Source of the DNA: Nemesobacter sp965249045
Lineage (GTDB): Bacteria > Desulfobacterota_D > UBA1144 > Nemesobacterales > Nemesobacteraceae
DNA: 64,000 nucleotides
Direction of reading: 5' to 3'
Assembly (NCBI GenBank): GCA_965249045.1
Contig: OZ252213.1
Location: 310,001-374,000, forward strand
The notes beneath the pieces were generated by a model. That model was not told the DNA's origin. It searched no databases and saw only the letters and a list, made by a program, of their open reading frames with translations. A program made the translations under genes and the position numbers. This document shows, piece after piece, positions 52,298 to 60,179 of the stretch; positions within the stretch are counted from its first letter, which is position 1, and each line of letters opens with the position of its first letter.

Positions 52298-53578
52298 CTA
52301 AACCCCGCTTCCGGTCAGCTTACGCTCCTTGCTTTCGTTTTCAAACATATGTTTTAAAAGCGGGGGTACTATGAAGGTTGTCAGTATGACCATAGCAGTG
52401 ATGGCGGAGAAAAGATCGGTTTTGAAAATGCCGTGCACAAGACCGATCTTCGCGAAAATAAGCCCAACCTCACCTCTTGGGATCATTCCGACGCCAATTA
52501 TACTTTTTCTTACGCCTTTTTCATAGACCACGTAACCGCTCGCGTACTTGCTTACAACCGCCACCGCGAAAAGAATTAAAGCGATTGATATTACCATAAT
52601 ATTTTCAGATACAAAGGGGTTGAACACAGAAATATCCACGGCGGCCCCCACCATCACAAAAAATATTGGGGCGAAAAAGTGCGAAACGGGCTTTACGCCG
52701 CTCTCAATAGCCTTGAACTGATCCGTTTCGCGAAGAACCAGACCGGCCGCGAACGCCCCCACTATGGGAGCGAGAGAAAAAAGATTCGAGCAGTAGGAGT
52801 AAATAAAGCAGAAGGCTATTCCCATGATCCAAACGAGGTTGTTATTGTCGATCCGGGCGAAAAACCCGAAAATTCTGGGAGCGATGATCTTGCCCAAAAA
52901 TATTGAAACGGCGAGAAAACCGAAAGCTTTTACCGTTATAAGGGCAATCGAGCTCAGGGTCATCTGTCCCGCCCCCGCAGCGCCCGATTCAAAAGAACTC
53001 ACTATGCCGCTTACGACCCCAAGAATTATAAGCCCGAGAACATCATCTATTATGGCGGCGGTAAGCACTATCCTGGCCTCTTTTGTCTGGAGCCGGTCAA
53101 GGTCAGCAAGAACCCTAGCCGTGATCCCGACACTTGTCGCGGTTAGCGTCGCACCAGTCACTATGGCCACGAGCCCGACCATCCCGGCCTCAAGATTAAG
53201 CAGAGAGAACTCCTGGAAATAGATCACACAGAAGTACCCCATTACAAACGGCAGCACCACACCGACTATGGCTACGAGGGCAGAAACGGGACCCACTTTT
53301 ATCAGATCCACAAGCCTGGTCTCAAGGCCTATTTCGAAAAGAAGGAGAACAACCCCTATTTCCGCAAGCAGGTGGAAAACATCGTATCCGACCATGCCTT
53401 CGGTAGATGGAATAAGCGCCAGAACGCTCGCGCTCAGAACGACCCCGGCAAGAAGTTCCCCGAGAACTGAGGGTTGTCCAATTTTTTCGGCTAGCCTACC
53501 GAAGGCCTTGGCGAAAACAAGAATTATCAGAAGATAAAGAATGAATTTTTCCACTGATAAATGCTGAATGTATTCCAT
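52298..53578 (-). CDS. Cation:proton antiporter (CPA2 family)
   Basis: The 426-residue integral membrane protein has about twelve transmembrane helices. The family regions GQPSVLGELLAGVVLS, ETRLVDLIKVG, GATLTATSVGITARVL, AAIIDDVLGLIILGV (the acidic DD pair in the transport site), IVGAFAAGLVLRE and MIPRGEVGLIFAKIGL are all recognisable. It lacks a TrkA-N domain, so it is NapA/KefB-like without a regulatory tail. An AGGTGAG ribosome-binding site precedes ATG 53578. It heads the ATP synthase operon, which may link sodium/proton cycling to the synthase. Confidence 0.9.
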   Translation of the reverse strand: MEYIQHLSVEKFILYLLIILVFAKAFGRLAEKIGQPSVLGELLAGVVLSASVLALIPSTEGMVGYDVFHLLAEIGVVLLLFEIGLETRLVDLIKVGPVSALVAIVGVVLPFVMGYFCVIYFQEFSLLNLEAGMVGLVAIVTGATLTATSVGITARVLADLDRLQTKEARIVLTAAIIDDVLGLIILGVVSGIVSSFESGAAGAGQMTLSSIALITVKAFGFLAVSIFLGKIIAPRIFGFFARIDNNNLVWIMGIAFCFIYSYCSNLFSLAPIVGAFAAGLVLRETDQFKAIESGVKPVSHFFAPIFFVMVGAAVDISVFNPFVSENIMVISIALILFAVAVVSKYASGYVVYEKGVRKSIIGVGMIPRGEVGLIFAKIGLVHGIFKTDLFSAITAMVILTTFIVPPLLKHMFENESKERKLTGSGV

Positions 53579-53886
53579 TGTCTCACCTTGGGAAATTCGG
53601 GGATTTCGTCAGATTAGAAAGCAGTTTATTATCACAAAACAGGCACACTGTCAAAAAAGGACTGGATTGTTCAGAAAATTTCGAAAAATTCAGTCGGCAC
53701 GGAAACCGTGTTCAGGCCCTTTGGTTTAATTTTCCAAGAGACCTAAAAGCGCGAATTAAGAAACCAGCCGAAAAACGATTATGGAATGTGCTTCAGCAAC
53801 CCACATCCTTCCTGTCATCTCGGTATATTAACTTCGAGTTAAAAGAACTTTGCATTTTTTTAATTTACCGACATATTTCCCCGCTT
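53579..53886. other. 308-base divergent region between antiporter/atp operon and pyk
   Basis: Both flanking genes read outward, so the promoters for the atp operon and pyk must lie here. I do not see a convincing -35/-10 pair on either strand, nor a named RNA element or repeat. Confidence 0.5.
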
Positions 53887-54260
53887 ATGGAACCTTTTAG
53901 AAAAACTAAAATAATCTGTACCGCCGGTCCTTCCACAAGTTCGCACGAAATGCTGATGAGAATGTACGAGGCGGGAATGAACGCCGTACGCCTCAACATG
54001 TCGCACGGCACCCACGAGAGCCACCTTGAAGTAATCAAAACGGTGAAGTCCATCAACAGGGGAATTGAAGACTCAATCGCGGTAATACTTGACACTCAGG
54101 GACCCGAGATCAGAACTGGGGTTCTGCAAAGCGACCTGCATATAAGTGAAGGAGATGTAATTACGGTGTCCGTAAGGCCTGATGACGTTGAAGAGTCCTC
54201 AATTCATATTAACTAGTGTCTGCCAGAAAAATCTCTAACCTACTGAAATAAAATAAATAA

Positions 54261-54303
54261 TTGGCAGTTTTTTGTGGCGAAGATTGCCAATATATGGTAT
54301 AAT
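54261..54303 (+). promoter_or_regulatory. Promoter and hairpin in front of the IS transposase
   Basis: TTGGCA (54261-54266) and TGCCAA (54285-54290) form an inverted repeat, possibly a hairpin or repressor site. An extended -10, TGGTATAAT (54295-54303), follows, about 60 bases before the transposase ATG. Confidence 0.55.
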
Positions 54304-54362
54304 TACACCTGAATCATCAACATATAGGCCTGTTTTAAACAATCTTCGGGAGAATCGGAACC

Positions 54363-55802
54363 ATGAGAAAGATAAAAGAACTCCAGCTTCAGCTCGGTGA
54401 AGTTGCGATTGAGGAAGTCCGCTTTAACCCCAAGTCGCGAGACGATATCCCCGCGATACTCAGGGGTCTTCAGTACATTTACGCAAACCCCCGGACGCGC
54501 GAACAGTTGTTTTCGCTTCTTGAGAAGCGGTTTCTGCCCGAAGTCAATCTCAACGTGGGCCGTCGGGGGATGGACATCTGGAGAGTCCTGGTTCTCGGGG
54601 TGTTGAAGCAGGGGCTCGGGTGCGATTTCGACCGGCTTCACTCCCTTGCCAACAGTTACAGTGAATTGCGCCAGATGCTGGGTCACAGCGATTACGGCGG
54701 TAAATACGTTTACGAGCTTCAGACGATGGTAGACAACGTGTCGCTGCTCACTCCCGAGCTGCTGAGGGAGATTGGGGCCATAGTGGTTAGAAGCGGCCAT
54801 GAGTTGGCAAAAAAAAAGCCTGGAGAAGGGTTGCGCGGGCGGGCTGATTCGTTTCCGGTAAACACCGACGTGGATTATCCCACGGACGTAAAGCTGCTTT
54901 GGGACGCCACGAGGAGCCTGGTTCGAGAGGTGGCCGAGGGGGCGGGGGTGAACAAGCTTCCGGGCTGGCGTCAGCGGGGACATCTCATCGAAAAAGTGAA
55001 GAAGCTTTTTAACGGGTTAAGAACTTCACGCAAGCGCAAAGGCGGGGAGGATGAAGTGAAGGAGTATCTGAGGGTTTGCGGTGATGTGGTGAGACGCGCG
55101 GAGCGGACGCTTCTGGAGTTGGTGGCCCTTGAGGCTGCGCCGTGGCGGCTTGAGAGGATCCGGAAATACATAGGGCACGCGCGCAGGCAGATGGATCAGA
55201 TCGGTCGGCGTTTGCTCAAGGGGGAAGTGATACCGCACGGGGAGAAGGTGTTTTCGGTGTTCGAGGAGCACACTCGGTGGATATCGAAGGGCAAGGCCGG
55301 GGTCCCGGTGGAGTTTGGAGTGCCGGTGTGCGTAATGGAAGACCAGCATCAGTTCATTGTGAACCACAGCATTATGTGGGATGAGGATGACGTGGACGTG
55401 ATAGTGCCGTTTGTTGAGGATACGAAGCGAAGGTATCCCGATCTTCGCGTATGCAGTTTTGACCGTGGTTTCCACAGTCCGCGAAACCGCGGGGAGCTTG
55501 ACAGAATTCTGGAACTCAACGTATTGCCGAAAAAGGGGAAGCTGAATTCAAAGGACAAGGAGCGCGAGGGGGCGGTGGAGTTTGTGGAGGCGAAGAGGCG
55601 GCATCCGGCTGTTGAGTCGGCGATCAACGCTTTGAACCACAAGGGGTGTGAGCGTGTGAGGGCGCATGGGGCGGATGGTTTCGCCCGGAGCGTGGCTTTG
55701 TCCGTGCTTGCCGCCAACGTGCACCGACTGGGGGTGCTTTTGAGGAAGCGGGAAGAGGAAAGAAGGCGACGGCGGCTAAGACCCGCGTCGCTTGCGGCTT
55801 AG
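54363..55802 (+). CDS. ISNCY-family-like transposase
   Basis: The 479-residue protein has an N-terminal dimerisation/DNA-binding region (RDDIPAILRGLQYIYANPRTREQLFSLLEKR). Later it has RGRADSFPVNTDVDYPTDVKLLWDA (Asp), VFSVFEEHTRWISKGKAGVPVEFGVPVCV, VCSFDRGFHSPRN (Asp) and VESAINALNHKG (Glu), the DDE pattern. The EEHTRWISKGK block is what I associate with ISNCY (ISDol1-like) transposases; an exact group needs a database search. A short basic C-terminus ends in REEERRRRRLRP. The gene is complete, so the IS may be active. Confidence 0.85.
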   Translation: MRKIKELQLQLGEVAIEEVRFNPKSRDDIPAILRGLQYIYANPRTREQLFSLLEKRFLPEVNLNVGRRGMDIWRVLVLGVLKQGLGCDFDRLHSLANSYSELRQMLGHSDYGGKYVYELQTMVDNVSLLTPELLREIGAIVVRSGHELAKKKPGEGLRGRADSFPVNTDVDYPTDVKLLWDATRSLVREVAEGAGVNKLPGWRQRGHLIEKVKKLFNGLRTSRKRKGGEDEVKEYLRVCGDVVRRAERTLLELVALEAAPWRLERIRKYIGHARRQMDQIGRRLLKGEVIPHGEKVFSVFEEHTRWISKGKAGVPVEFGVPVCVMEDQHQFIVNHSIMWDEDDVDVIVPFVEDTKRRYPDLRVCSFDRGFHSPRNRGELDRILELNVLPKKGKLNSKDKEREGAVEFVEAKRRHPAVESAINALNHKGCERVRAHGADGFARSVALSVLAANVHRLGVLLRKREEERRRRRLRPASLAA

Positions 55803-57207
55803 CCGGACTGTTTATCATTCAGATATCCGTTTCTGAACAGAGAGAAGAGGATGGTTGCGTCCGATTTTGGCCATATTCGGGTTTGTTTTTCAAAAATCGT
55901 CGTGTTGTGGTACACTGCCGCCTTGGAAGCGTTCAAGACCTGGAATGCGGCAGAAATATTTGCGAAAAAAAGGCTTTCTCTGACAGACACTAACTATGAG
56001 GACATTATCAACGAGGTTCAGGTAGGAGAGAAAATAACCGTGGACAACGGGCTCATAAACTTGGAAGTGCTGAAAAAAGATCATGGGACCATGAAATGCA
56101 AGGTAATTGACGGCGGAACCATGAAAAGCAACCGTCATGTAAATCTGCCCGGGGTAAAGGTCAATCTCCCCTCAATAACGGAAAAGGACAAGGCGGACAT
56201 AGAATTTGGAGTCAAAAACGAAGTTGACTACATAGCTCTTTCTTTCGTCAGGGAAGCTCAAGATGTTTCGCAACTCAAGGAACTTTTAGGAGCCGACGCC
56301 GAAAAAATAAAAATTATTTCTAAAATCGAAGACCAGGAAGGGGTGCGCAATGTGGAGGAAATCGTTGACGCGTCAGACGCGGTTATGGTCGCCAGAGGAG
56401 ATCTGGGCATTGAAATAAGCATTGAGGAATTACCGGACGTACAAAGAGTGATCGTGGGCAAATGTCAGGAGAAAGGCAAAAGAGTCATAGTCGCCACCCA
56501 TCTTCTCGAATCAATGATTGAGAACCCCATTCCTACCCGGGCGGAAGTAACGGATGTCTCAAACGCGGTCTATGAACAAGTGGACGCGGTTATGCTCTCG
56601 GGCGAAACGACAATCGGGAAACATCCCATAAGGTCAATAGAGCATATTGACAAAATAGCTTTAAGGGCGGAGAAGCTCACAAGCCTGCAGTTGAGCAAGC
56701 TTCTTGTTAAAAAAGATCTCAAGCAGCATATAGCGGCCTCAGCGGTTGAACTCGCTGAATCAATTGACGCCAAATCGCTTGTGGTAATAACAAAAGGAGG
56801 ACTGATGGCTCAGCTAGTAACAAACTGCAGACCGGCCAAAACGCCTATTCACGCCGTAACTTTCGATAACAGAATAAAACGGCAGCTATCTTTGAATAGA
56901 GCTGTAATCGCGCATCGCATGGACAAGTCTGAAGATCCTGAACGGAGGATACAAGGCGCCTTCGGGCTTCTGAAAGAAAAACAGGTGTTAAAGTCAGGCG
57001 ATCAAGTCGTGCTCGTATCCGACGTTATCACAACCGCCGGTATCGATTCAATCCAGCTAAGACAAATAGCATAAGTCCTTCAACTCAATCAGAAGCAGTA
57101 GCGGTAAACTTGACAATTCTTATCACGGACTTGGGGAACTCGCTTCCCTTTGACGCTATGACCAATTTATCTCCCAATTTTGTTGCATATTTTTTACTCC
57201 CTTGTTA

Positions 57208-57223
57208 TCCTTACATGTAAGGA
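57208..57223. promoter_or_regulatory. Perfect 16-bp palindrome over the mazE ribosome-binding site
   Basis: TCCTTACATGTAAGGA is its own reverse complement. It ends in the first bases of the AAGGAGG ribosome-binding site, 12 bases before the antitoxin ATG. It is a likely autoregulatory operator for the AbrB/MazE-type antitoxin, or for the toxin-antitoxin complex. Confidence 0.75.
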
Positions 57224-57234
57224 GGCGTGTTTTT

Positions 57235-57459
57235 ATGGAAATTTCTAAAATCACCTCAAAAGGTCAAGTCACTATTCCCAACGCGTTGCGTAAAGCGGCA
57301 CACTTTAAAACAGGGGACAAGCTTGTTTTTGAGCTAGATGGAGACCGTGTTATTGTAACCAAACTCAAACCTGCTAAAGACGCTTATTTGGGCAGCGTGT
57401 CTTTAAACCTTGAAGAATGGCTGTCAGATGAGGATGAAGAGGCATGGCGTGACCTTTAA
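57235..57459 (+). CDS. AbrB/MazE-family antitoxin
   Basis: This 74-residue protein has the swapped-hairpin DNA-binding fold of the SpoVT-AbrB family: MEISKITSKGQVTIPNALRKAAHFKTGDKLVFELDGDRVIVTKL. The acidic C-terminal tail (LNLEEWLSDEDEEAWRDL) would bind the toxin. The start at 57235 follows AAGGAGG; a frame upstream to 57202 is not needed. It overlaps the toxin start by 11 bases, and the palindrome in front suggests autoregulation. Confidence 0.93.
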   Translation: MEISKITSKGQVTIPNALRKAAHFKTGDKLVFELDGDRVIVTKLKPAKDAYLGSVSLNLEEWLSDEDEEAWRDL

Positions 57460-57793
57460 ACCCCATGATATTGTAGTTGTTTCTTTCCCCTTTGCTGATT
57501 CCTCCGTTAAAAAACGCAGGCCCGCTTTGGTTATATCATCCGAAGAGTTCAATGAAAATCATGATCAATTGATTTTAGCAATGATTACGACTGCTAAACA
57601 TAGTTCCTGGCAAAGCGATACTGAATTGAAGGATTACACCGACGCCAATTTAACCTTACCGTCAATCGTGCGCTTGAAACTCTTCACGTTAGAAAAATCG
57701 ATGATTATTCGGCGACTGGGATATTTATCAAAGAAGGATAAAAATGCCGTTAATGCTTCTTTGAAACAGTACATGTTCAACTTATCTCACTAA
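57449..57793 (+). CDS. MazF/PemK-family mRNA interferase toxin
   Basis: From GTG at 57449 (VTFKPHDIVVVSFPFADSSVKKRRPALVIS) it has 114 residues, with GAAGAGG upstream. The family regions are the N-terminal DIVVVSFPF, KRRPALVIS and the later SIVRLKLFTLEKSMIIRRLG. The toxin cleaves mRNA at specific sequences, and it is neutralised by the antitoxin encoded just before. The stop/start overlap of 11 bases gives coupled translation. It is followed by the decayed DASS transporter gene on the opposite strand. Confidence 0.92.
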   Translation: MTFKPHDIVVVSFPFADSSVKKRRPALVISSEEFNENHDQLILAMITTAKHSSWQSDTELKDYTDANLTLPSIVRLKLFTLEKSMIIRRLGYLSKKDKNAVNASLKQYMFNLSH

Positions 57794-57803
57794 CCCTCCC
57801 TAT

Positions 57804-58143
57804 CTAAAGCATAGCTACGCATACGGCCGTAATAATAAACACGCCGATAAAATTAAGCGCCAACCCTTCTCTTGCCATCACTTTCGTCGGGAATGCTCCC
57901 TCGGTGAAAAAACGCCCAGAACCGGGAACAAGGCAAACGGCAAAAGGGAAGTTGCCGGAATCGGTACGGGTTCAAACACCCACCACACCGCGCATACGGC
58001 AGAAACCGTGGCAGTCAAGCACGCGTCACTTTCCCAGCCAAGGGATTTTAAAGTAAAGAAAAGGGCAGCACCGAGAACGGGACCTATAACGAAAAAAAAA
58101 GAGAAATCCTGCCGGTCGGAAACTGTTTCTGTTTTCCGGACAT
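57804..58143 (-). pseudogene. DASS/SLC13-family anion transporter remnant
   Basis: Two fragments of a Na+/anion symporter can be read on the minus strand. The N-terminal one is IGPVLGAALFFTLKSLGW then CAVWWVFEPVPIPATSLLPFALFPVLGVFS, which matches the conserved AVWW-TE-IPI-P-TALLP-(V)LFP-LGI segment of SLC13 proteins. A C-terminal piece near 57804-57870 reads MAREGLALNFIGVFIITAVCVAML. The middle 300+ codons are missing. The first ATG (58143) also loses frame at an 8-9-base homopolymer. It begins one base after the glutamate-cysteine ligase stop, so it was once the next gene of that operon. Confidence 0.75.
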
Positions 58144-58144
58144 T

Positions 58145-59365
58145 TCAGCAATCCACGTCTCTCAGGACCTTTTCTATTTCGTAGCCCGCGGCAATAGTGG
58201 CGACCTTTGAAACAAGGTCAAACACAAGCGGAATCCCGTTTGGCAAAGAATCGTCGCACGGCAAAAATTCCATTCCCTTAGAGTTAAGGTTCTCAAGCTC
58301 GCCCCGAAGGGAGTTAACCCTGTAAAACATCCCCGCCACTCGGGACTGAACAAGGTAGACAACGGGCTCGCCGACAAGACCGTTCCCGACGCGAAGCGAC
58401 GTGGGCACCCCTTCCTGTATAACCACGTCCCGAACAGGCAGTCCTCCTTTGGAAACCCGCATTCTCTTGCGGTCGCGCGAATTCATCTCCATGATACTTC
58501 TGGGGTCGCTGACACTCGTAACAGCCATGCCGTAGGTACCTGAATTGCTTTTAACGAAAAGCGAAGGCTTGTGATCTATGTTTCTTTTTGAATACTCGCT
58601 TTTGACTATTGAGAGAATTTCAGCGGCTCTCGTGGAAACCCTCTCCCTGTCCTCGGGAAAATCAAAATCAACTCCGCTTTCCAAAACGGTTTCAACGGAC
58701 ATCACCCAGGGGTCCACTTCCAGTATGTCAGCAAGTTCGCCGCAGAGATGGTTATAAAACTCGAAATGCACGTCTTTTTTTCTCGCGTGCCATCCTATTT
58801 CAATGGGCGGTAGAACCGGCTGGCGCAGATTGTGAAGGGTCTTTGGACATTTTTCTGAAAAATCGTTATTTATCATCACGATATCAGGCACAAAGCCGTC
58901 TATCATCGCCGAGCTTTCCTCCTGAAAAACCCGCTTCGCCTCGATTATCTGCCCGCTTGCCGAACTGAACGAAGCGCTTTCCCTTCGAAATTCCTCGTTC
59001 GCGATACCGACCCTGACTTCGTAGCCCTCGTCCTCCAAAACAGACTTTATTACCCAGATATTTTCCCAGTAATAAGCGTTTTTGGTATTAAGCTCCGGGA
59101 CCAGAAGGATTTTTTTTGCGCTCGGGTACCTGGAAAAAAGATATTCCCTGAAAAGCTTTCCCGCATTTTTCCTGAATCCGGCGGAAAGGTTGTTAAAGCC
59201 CGCGGGAAAAACGTTGGTGTCTATCGGGGCAATTTTATGTCCGGAAAAACGCAGATCGACGGAGCTGTAAAGCGGCACCATCACCTTTTCGCAGTGGGAA
59301 TCTATCCAAGATGAAATTTCCCCCCGTTTATTCTCGATACTTTTTTCAAGCTCTTCTATAAGCAT
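58145..59365 (-). CDS. gshA: Glutamate-cysteine ligase, T. ferrooxidans type
   Basis: It performs the first step of glutathione synthesis. The 406-residue protein begins MLIEELEKSIENKRGEISSWID and has SVDLRFSGHKIAPIDTNVFPAGFNNL (about 34-59). This is a hallmark of the ferrooxidans-type ligase (TIGR02049-like), which differs from E. coli GshA. Later come KSNSGTYGMAVTSVSD and PLIFDLVSK-like VFDLVSKVATIAAG. It lies in the purB-dsbA-like operon, 10 bases after the RDD protein, and is followed by the transporter remnant. No gshB is visible. Confidence 0.85.
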   Translation of the reverse strand: MLIEELEKSIENKRGEISSWIDSHCEKVMVPLYSSVDLRFSGHKIAPIDTNVFPAGFNNLSAGFRKNAGKLFREYLFSRYPSAKKILLVPELNTKNAYYWENIWVIKSVLEDEGYEVRVGIANEEFRRESASFSSASGQIIEAKRVFQEESSAMIDGFVPDIVMINNDFSEKCPKTLHNLRQPVLPPIEIGWHARKKDVHFEFYNHLCGELADILEVDPWVMSVETVLESGVDFDFPEDRERVSTRAAEILSIVKSEYSKRNIDHKPSLFVKSNSGTYGMAVTSVSDPRSIMEMNSRDRKRMRVSKGGLPVRDVVIQEGVPTSLRVGNGLVGEPVVYLVQSRVAGMFYRVNSLRGELENLNSKGMEFLPCDDSLPNGIPLVFDLVSKVATIAAGYEIEKVLRDVDC

Positions 59366-59374
59366 CTTATTAAA

Positions 59375-60160
59375 TTAGGTCCTCACGACAAAAGTGCCGC
59401 AGAGGCGGTCGCTGAAAGTTTTACGTTGCGGGTCAGACAGCGCCAGCGCAAAACCCAGAAAAACGGTGGCCACGGAAAAAACCCAGCCGGCCCACCTTAG
59501 GAAGTTTGCCTGGGGACCGGCAGGCGAACCGTCCTGCCTCACCACCTGGATACCCGCTGCCGCGTTTCCAAGAGTCGTTCCGCACCAATAGGGAAGAAAA
59601 ATAAAATAAGTGGTCGCCAGCACGTAAACGCAAAGACATATCCACCCCCATATGGAAACAAATTCTCCAAGACCCGGGAAAAAAGTCTCTCCGATTAGGT
59701 TCGCTCCCGAGAGAAGCGCCACGGCGGCCACGCAAAGTGTAAAAAGAAAATCCACGGAAAACGCGAAAAACCTCTCCCCGAAAGTCGCGGGCACCATTCC
59801 GTGGGGCAGGGGCGGGGGGCTCTTCTTTTCTATTTCCTGCGGCTCTGCTTCCGTCTCTGCTTCCGCTGTCTCCTCTCCCAAGTCCCGCTCAAAGCTGAGA
59901 AAATCCTCAAGTCCGCCCGCAGGCAACCCTTCGTCGTGAAGCTCGCCCGCAGGGCTGAGTTCAAACGTAACCCCGGCCGTCTCGACCCCAGCTGAGACAT
60001 CGGCAAGAACGGGCCGCGCACTTCTGTCAATAACCACTTCCGTGCTCAGTTCGTCTTCATAGAGATACTTGAAAATGGGTACGGGAGACAGAGCGGCCCC
60101 GCATTTTTTGCATTCCTCAAGATAATCAAAGCTCGTGTAACCGCACTCAGGACATTTCAT
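59375..60160 (-). CDS. RDD-family membrane protein with N-terminal zinc ribbon
   Basis: The 261-residue protein starts MKCPECGYTSFDYLEECKKCGAAL, a CxxC...CxxC zinc-ribbon pair. It has a Glu/Asp/Pro-rich linker (residues about 60-120) and then an RDD domain: GMVPATFGERFFAFSVDFLFTLCVAAVALL (RDD-like start), WCGTTLGNAAAGIQVVRQDG (the TxGKxxxGLxV variant) and a C-terminal transmembrane segment. RDD proteins have been linked to ion/metabolite transport; function here is unknown. It is 19 bases after the DsbA-like gene in the same operon. Confidence 0.85.
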   Translation of the reverse strand: MKCPECGYTSFDYLEECKKCGAALSPVPIFKYLYEDELSTEVVIDRSARPVLADVSAGVETAGVTFELSPAGELHDEGLPAGGLEDFLSFERDLGEETAEAETEAEPQEIEKKSPPPLPHGMVPATFGERFFAFSVDFLFTLCVAAVALLSGANLIGETFFPGLGEFVSIWGWICLCVYVLATTYFIFLPYWCGTTLGNAAAGIQVVRQDGSPAGPQANFLRWAGWVFSVATVFLGFALALSDPQRKTFSDRLCGTFVVRT

Positions 60161-60179
60161 GGTCAGGACCCGGCGGAAG

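Larger units (their letters stand above)
54215..55991 (+). mobile_element. ISNCY-like insertion sequence, 1777 bp, with 4-bp target duplication
   Basis: The ends are inverted repeats starting AGTGTCTGCCAGA (left) and AGTGTCTGTCAGA (right), 12 of 13 identical, and further similarity runs to about base 18. The direct repeat AACT flanks it (54211-54214 and 55992-55995). One transposase gene occupies most of it, in the same direction as pyk. Confidence 0.93.
53887..57074 (+). pseudogene. pyk: Pyruvate kinase interrupted by an ISNCY-like insertion
   Basis: Pyruvate kinase transfers phosphate from PEP to ADP. The N-terminal part (53887-54214, starting MEPFRKTKIICTAGPSTSS) ends at Asn109 of the target. 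The remainder (55996-57074) carries NYEDIIN, DNGLINLEV, ALSFVREAQDV, SKIEDQEGVRNVEEI, VMVARGDLGIEI, MLSGETTIGKHP and a C-terminal domain. Removing bases 54215-55995 (the IS plus one AACT copy) joins them in frame (SSIHINYEDIINE), giving 468 residues, a normal length. All catalytic motifs are intact after this. As it stands the gene cannot make a full enzyme, so either another pyk or PPDK serves glycolysis, or the interrupted state is strain-specific. Confidence 0.95.

Noticed and set aside
55851..55995. N-terminal extension of the long pyk 3' frame
   Set aside because: It is IS sequence read in frame with pyk; the true pyk codons begin at 55996.
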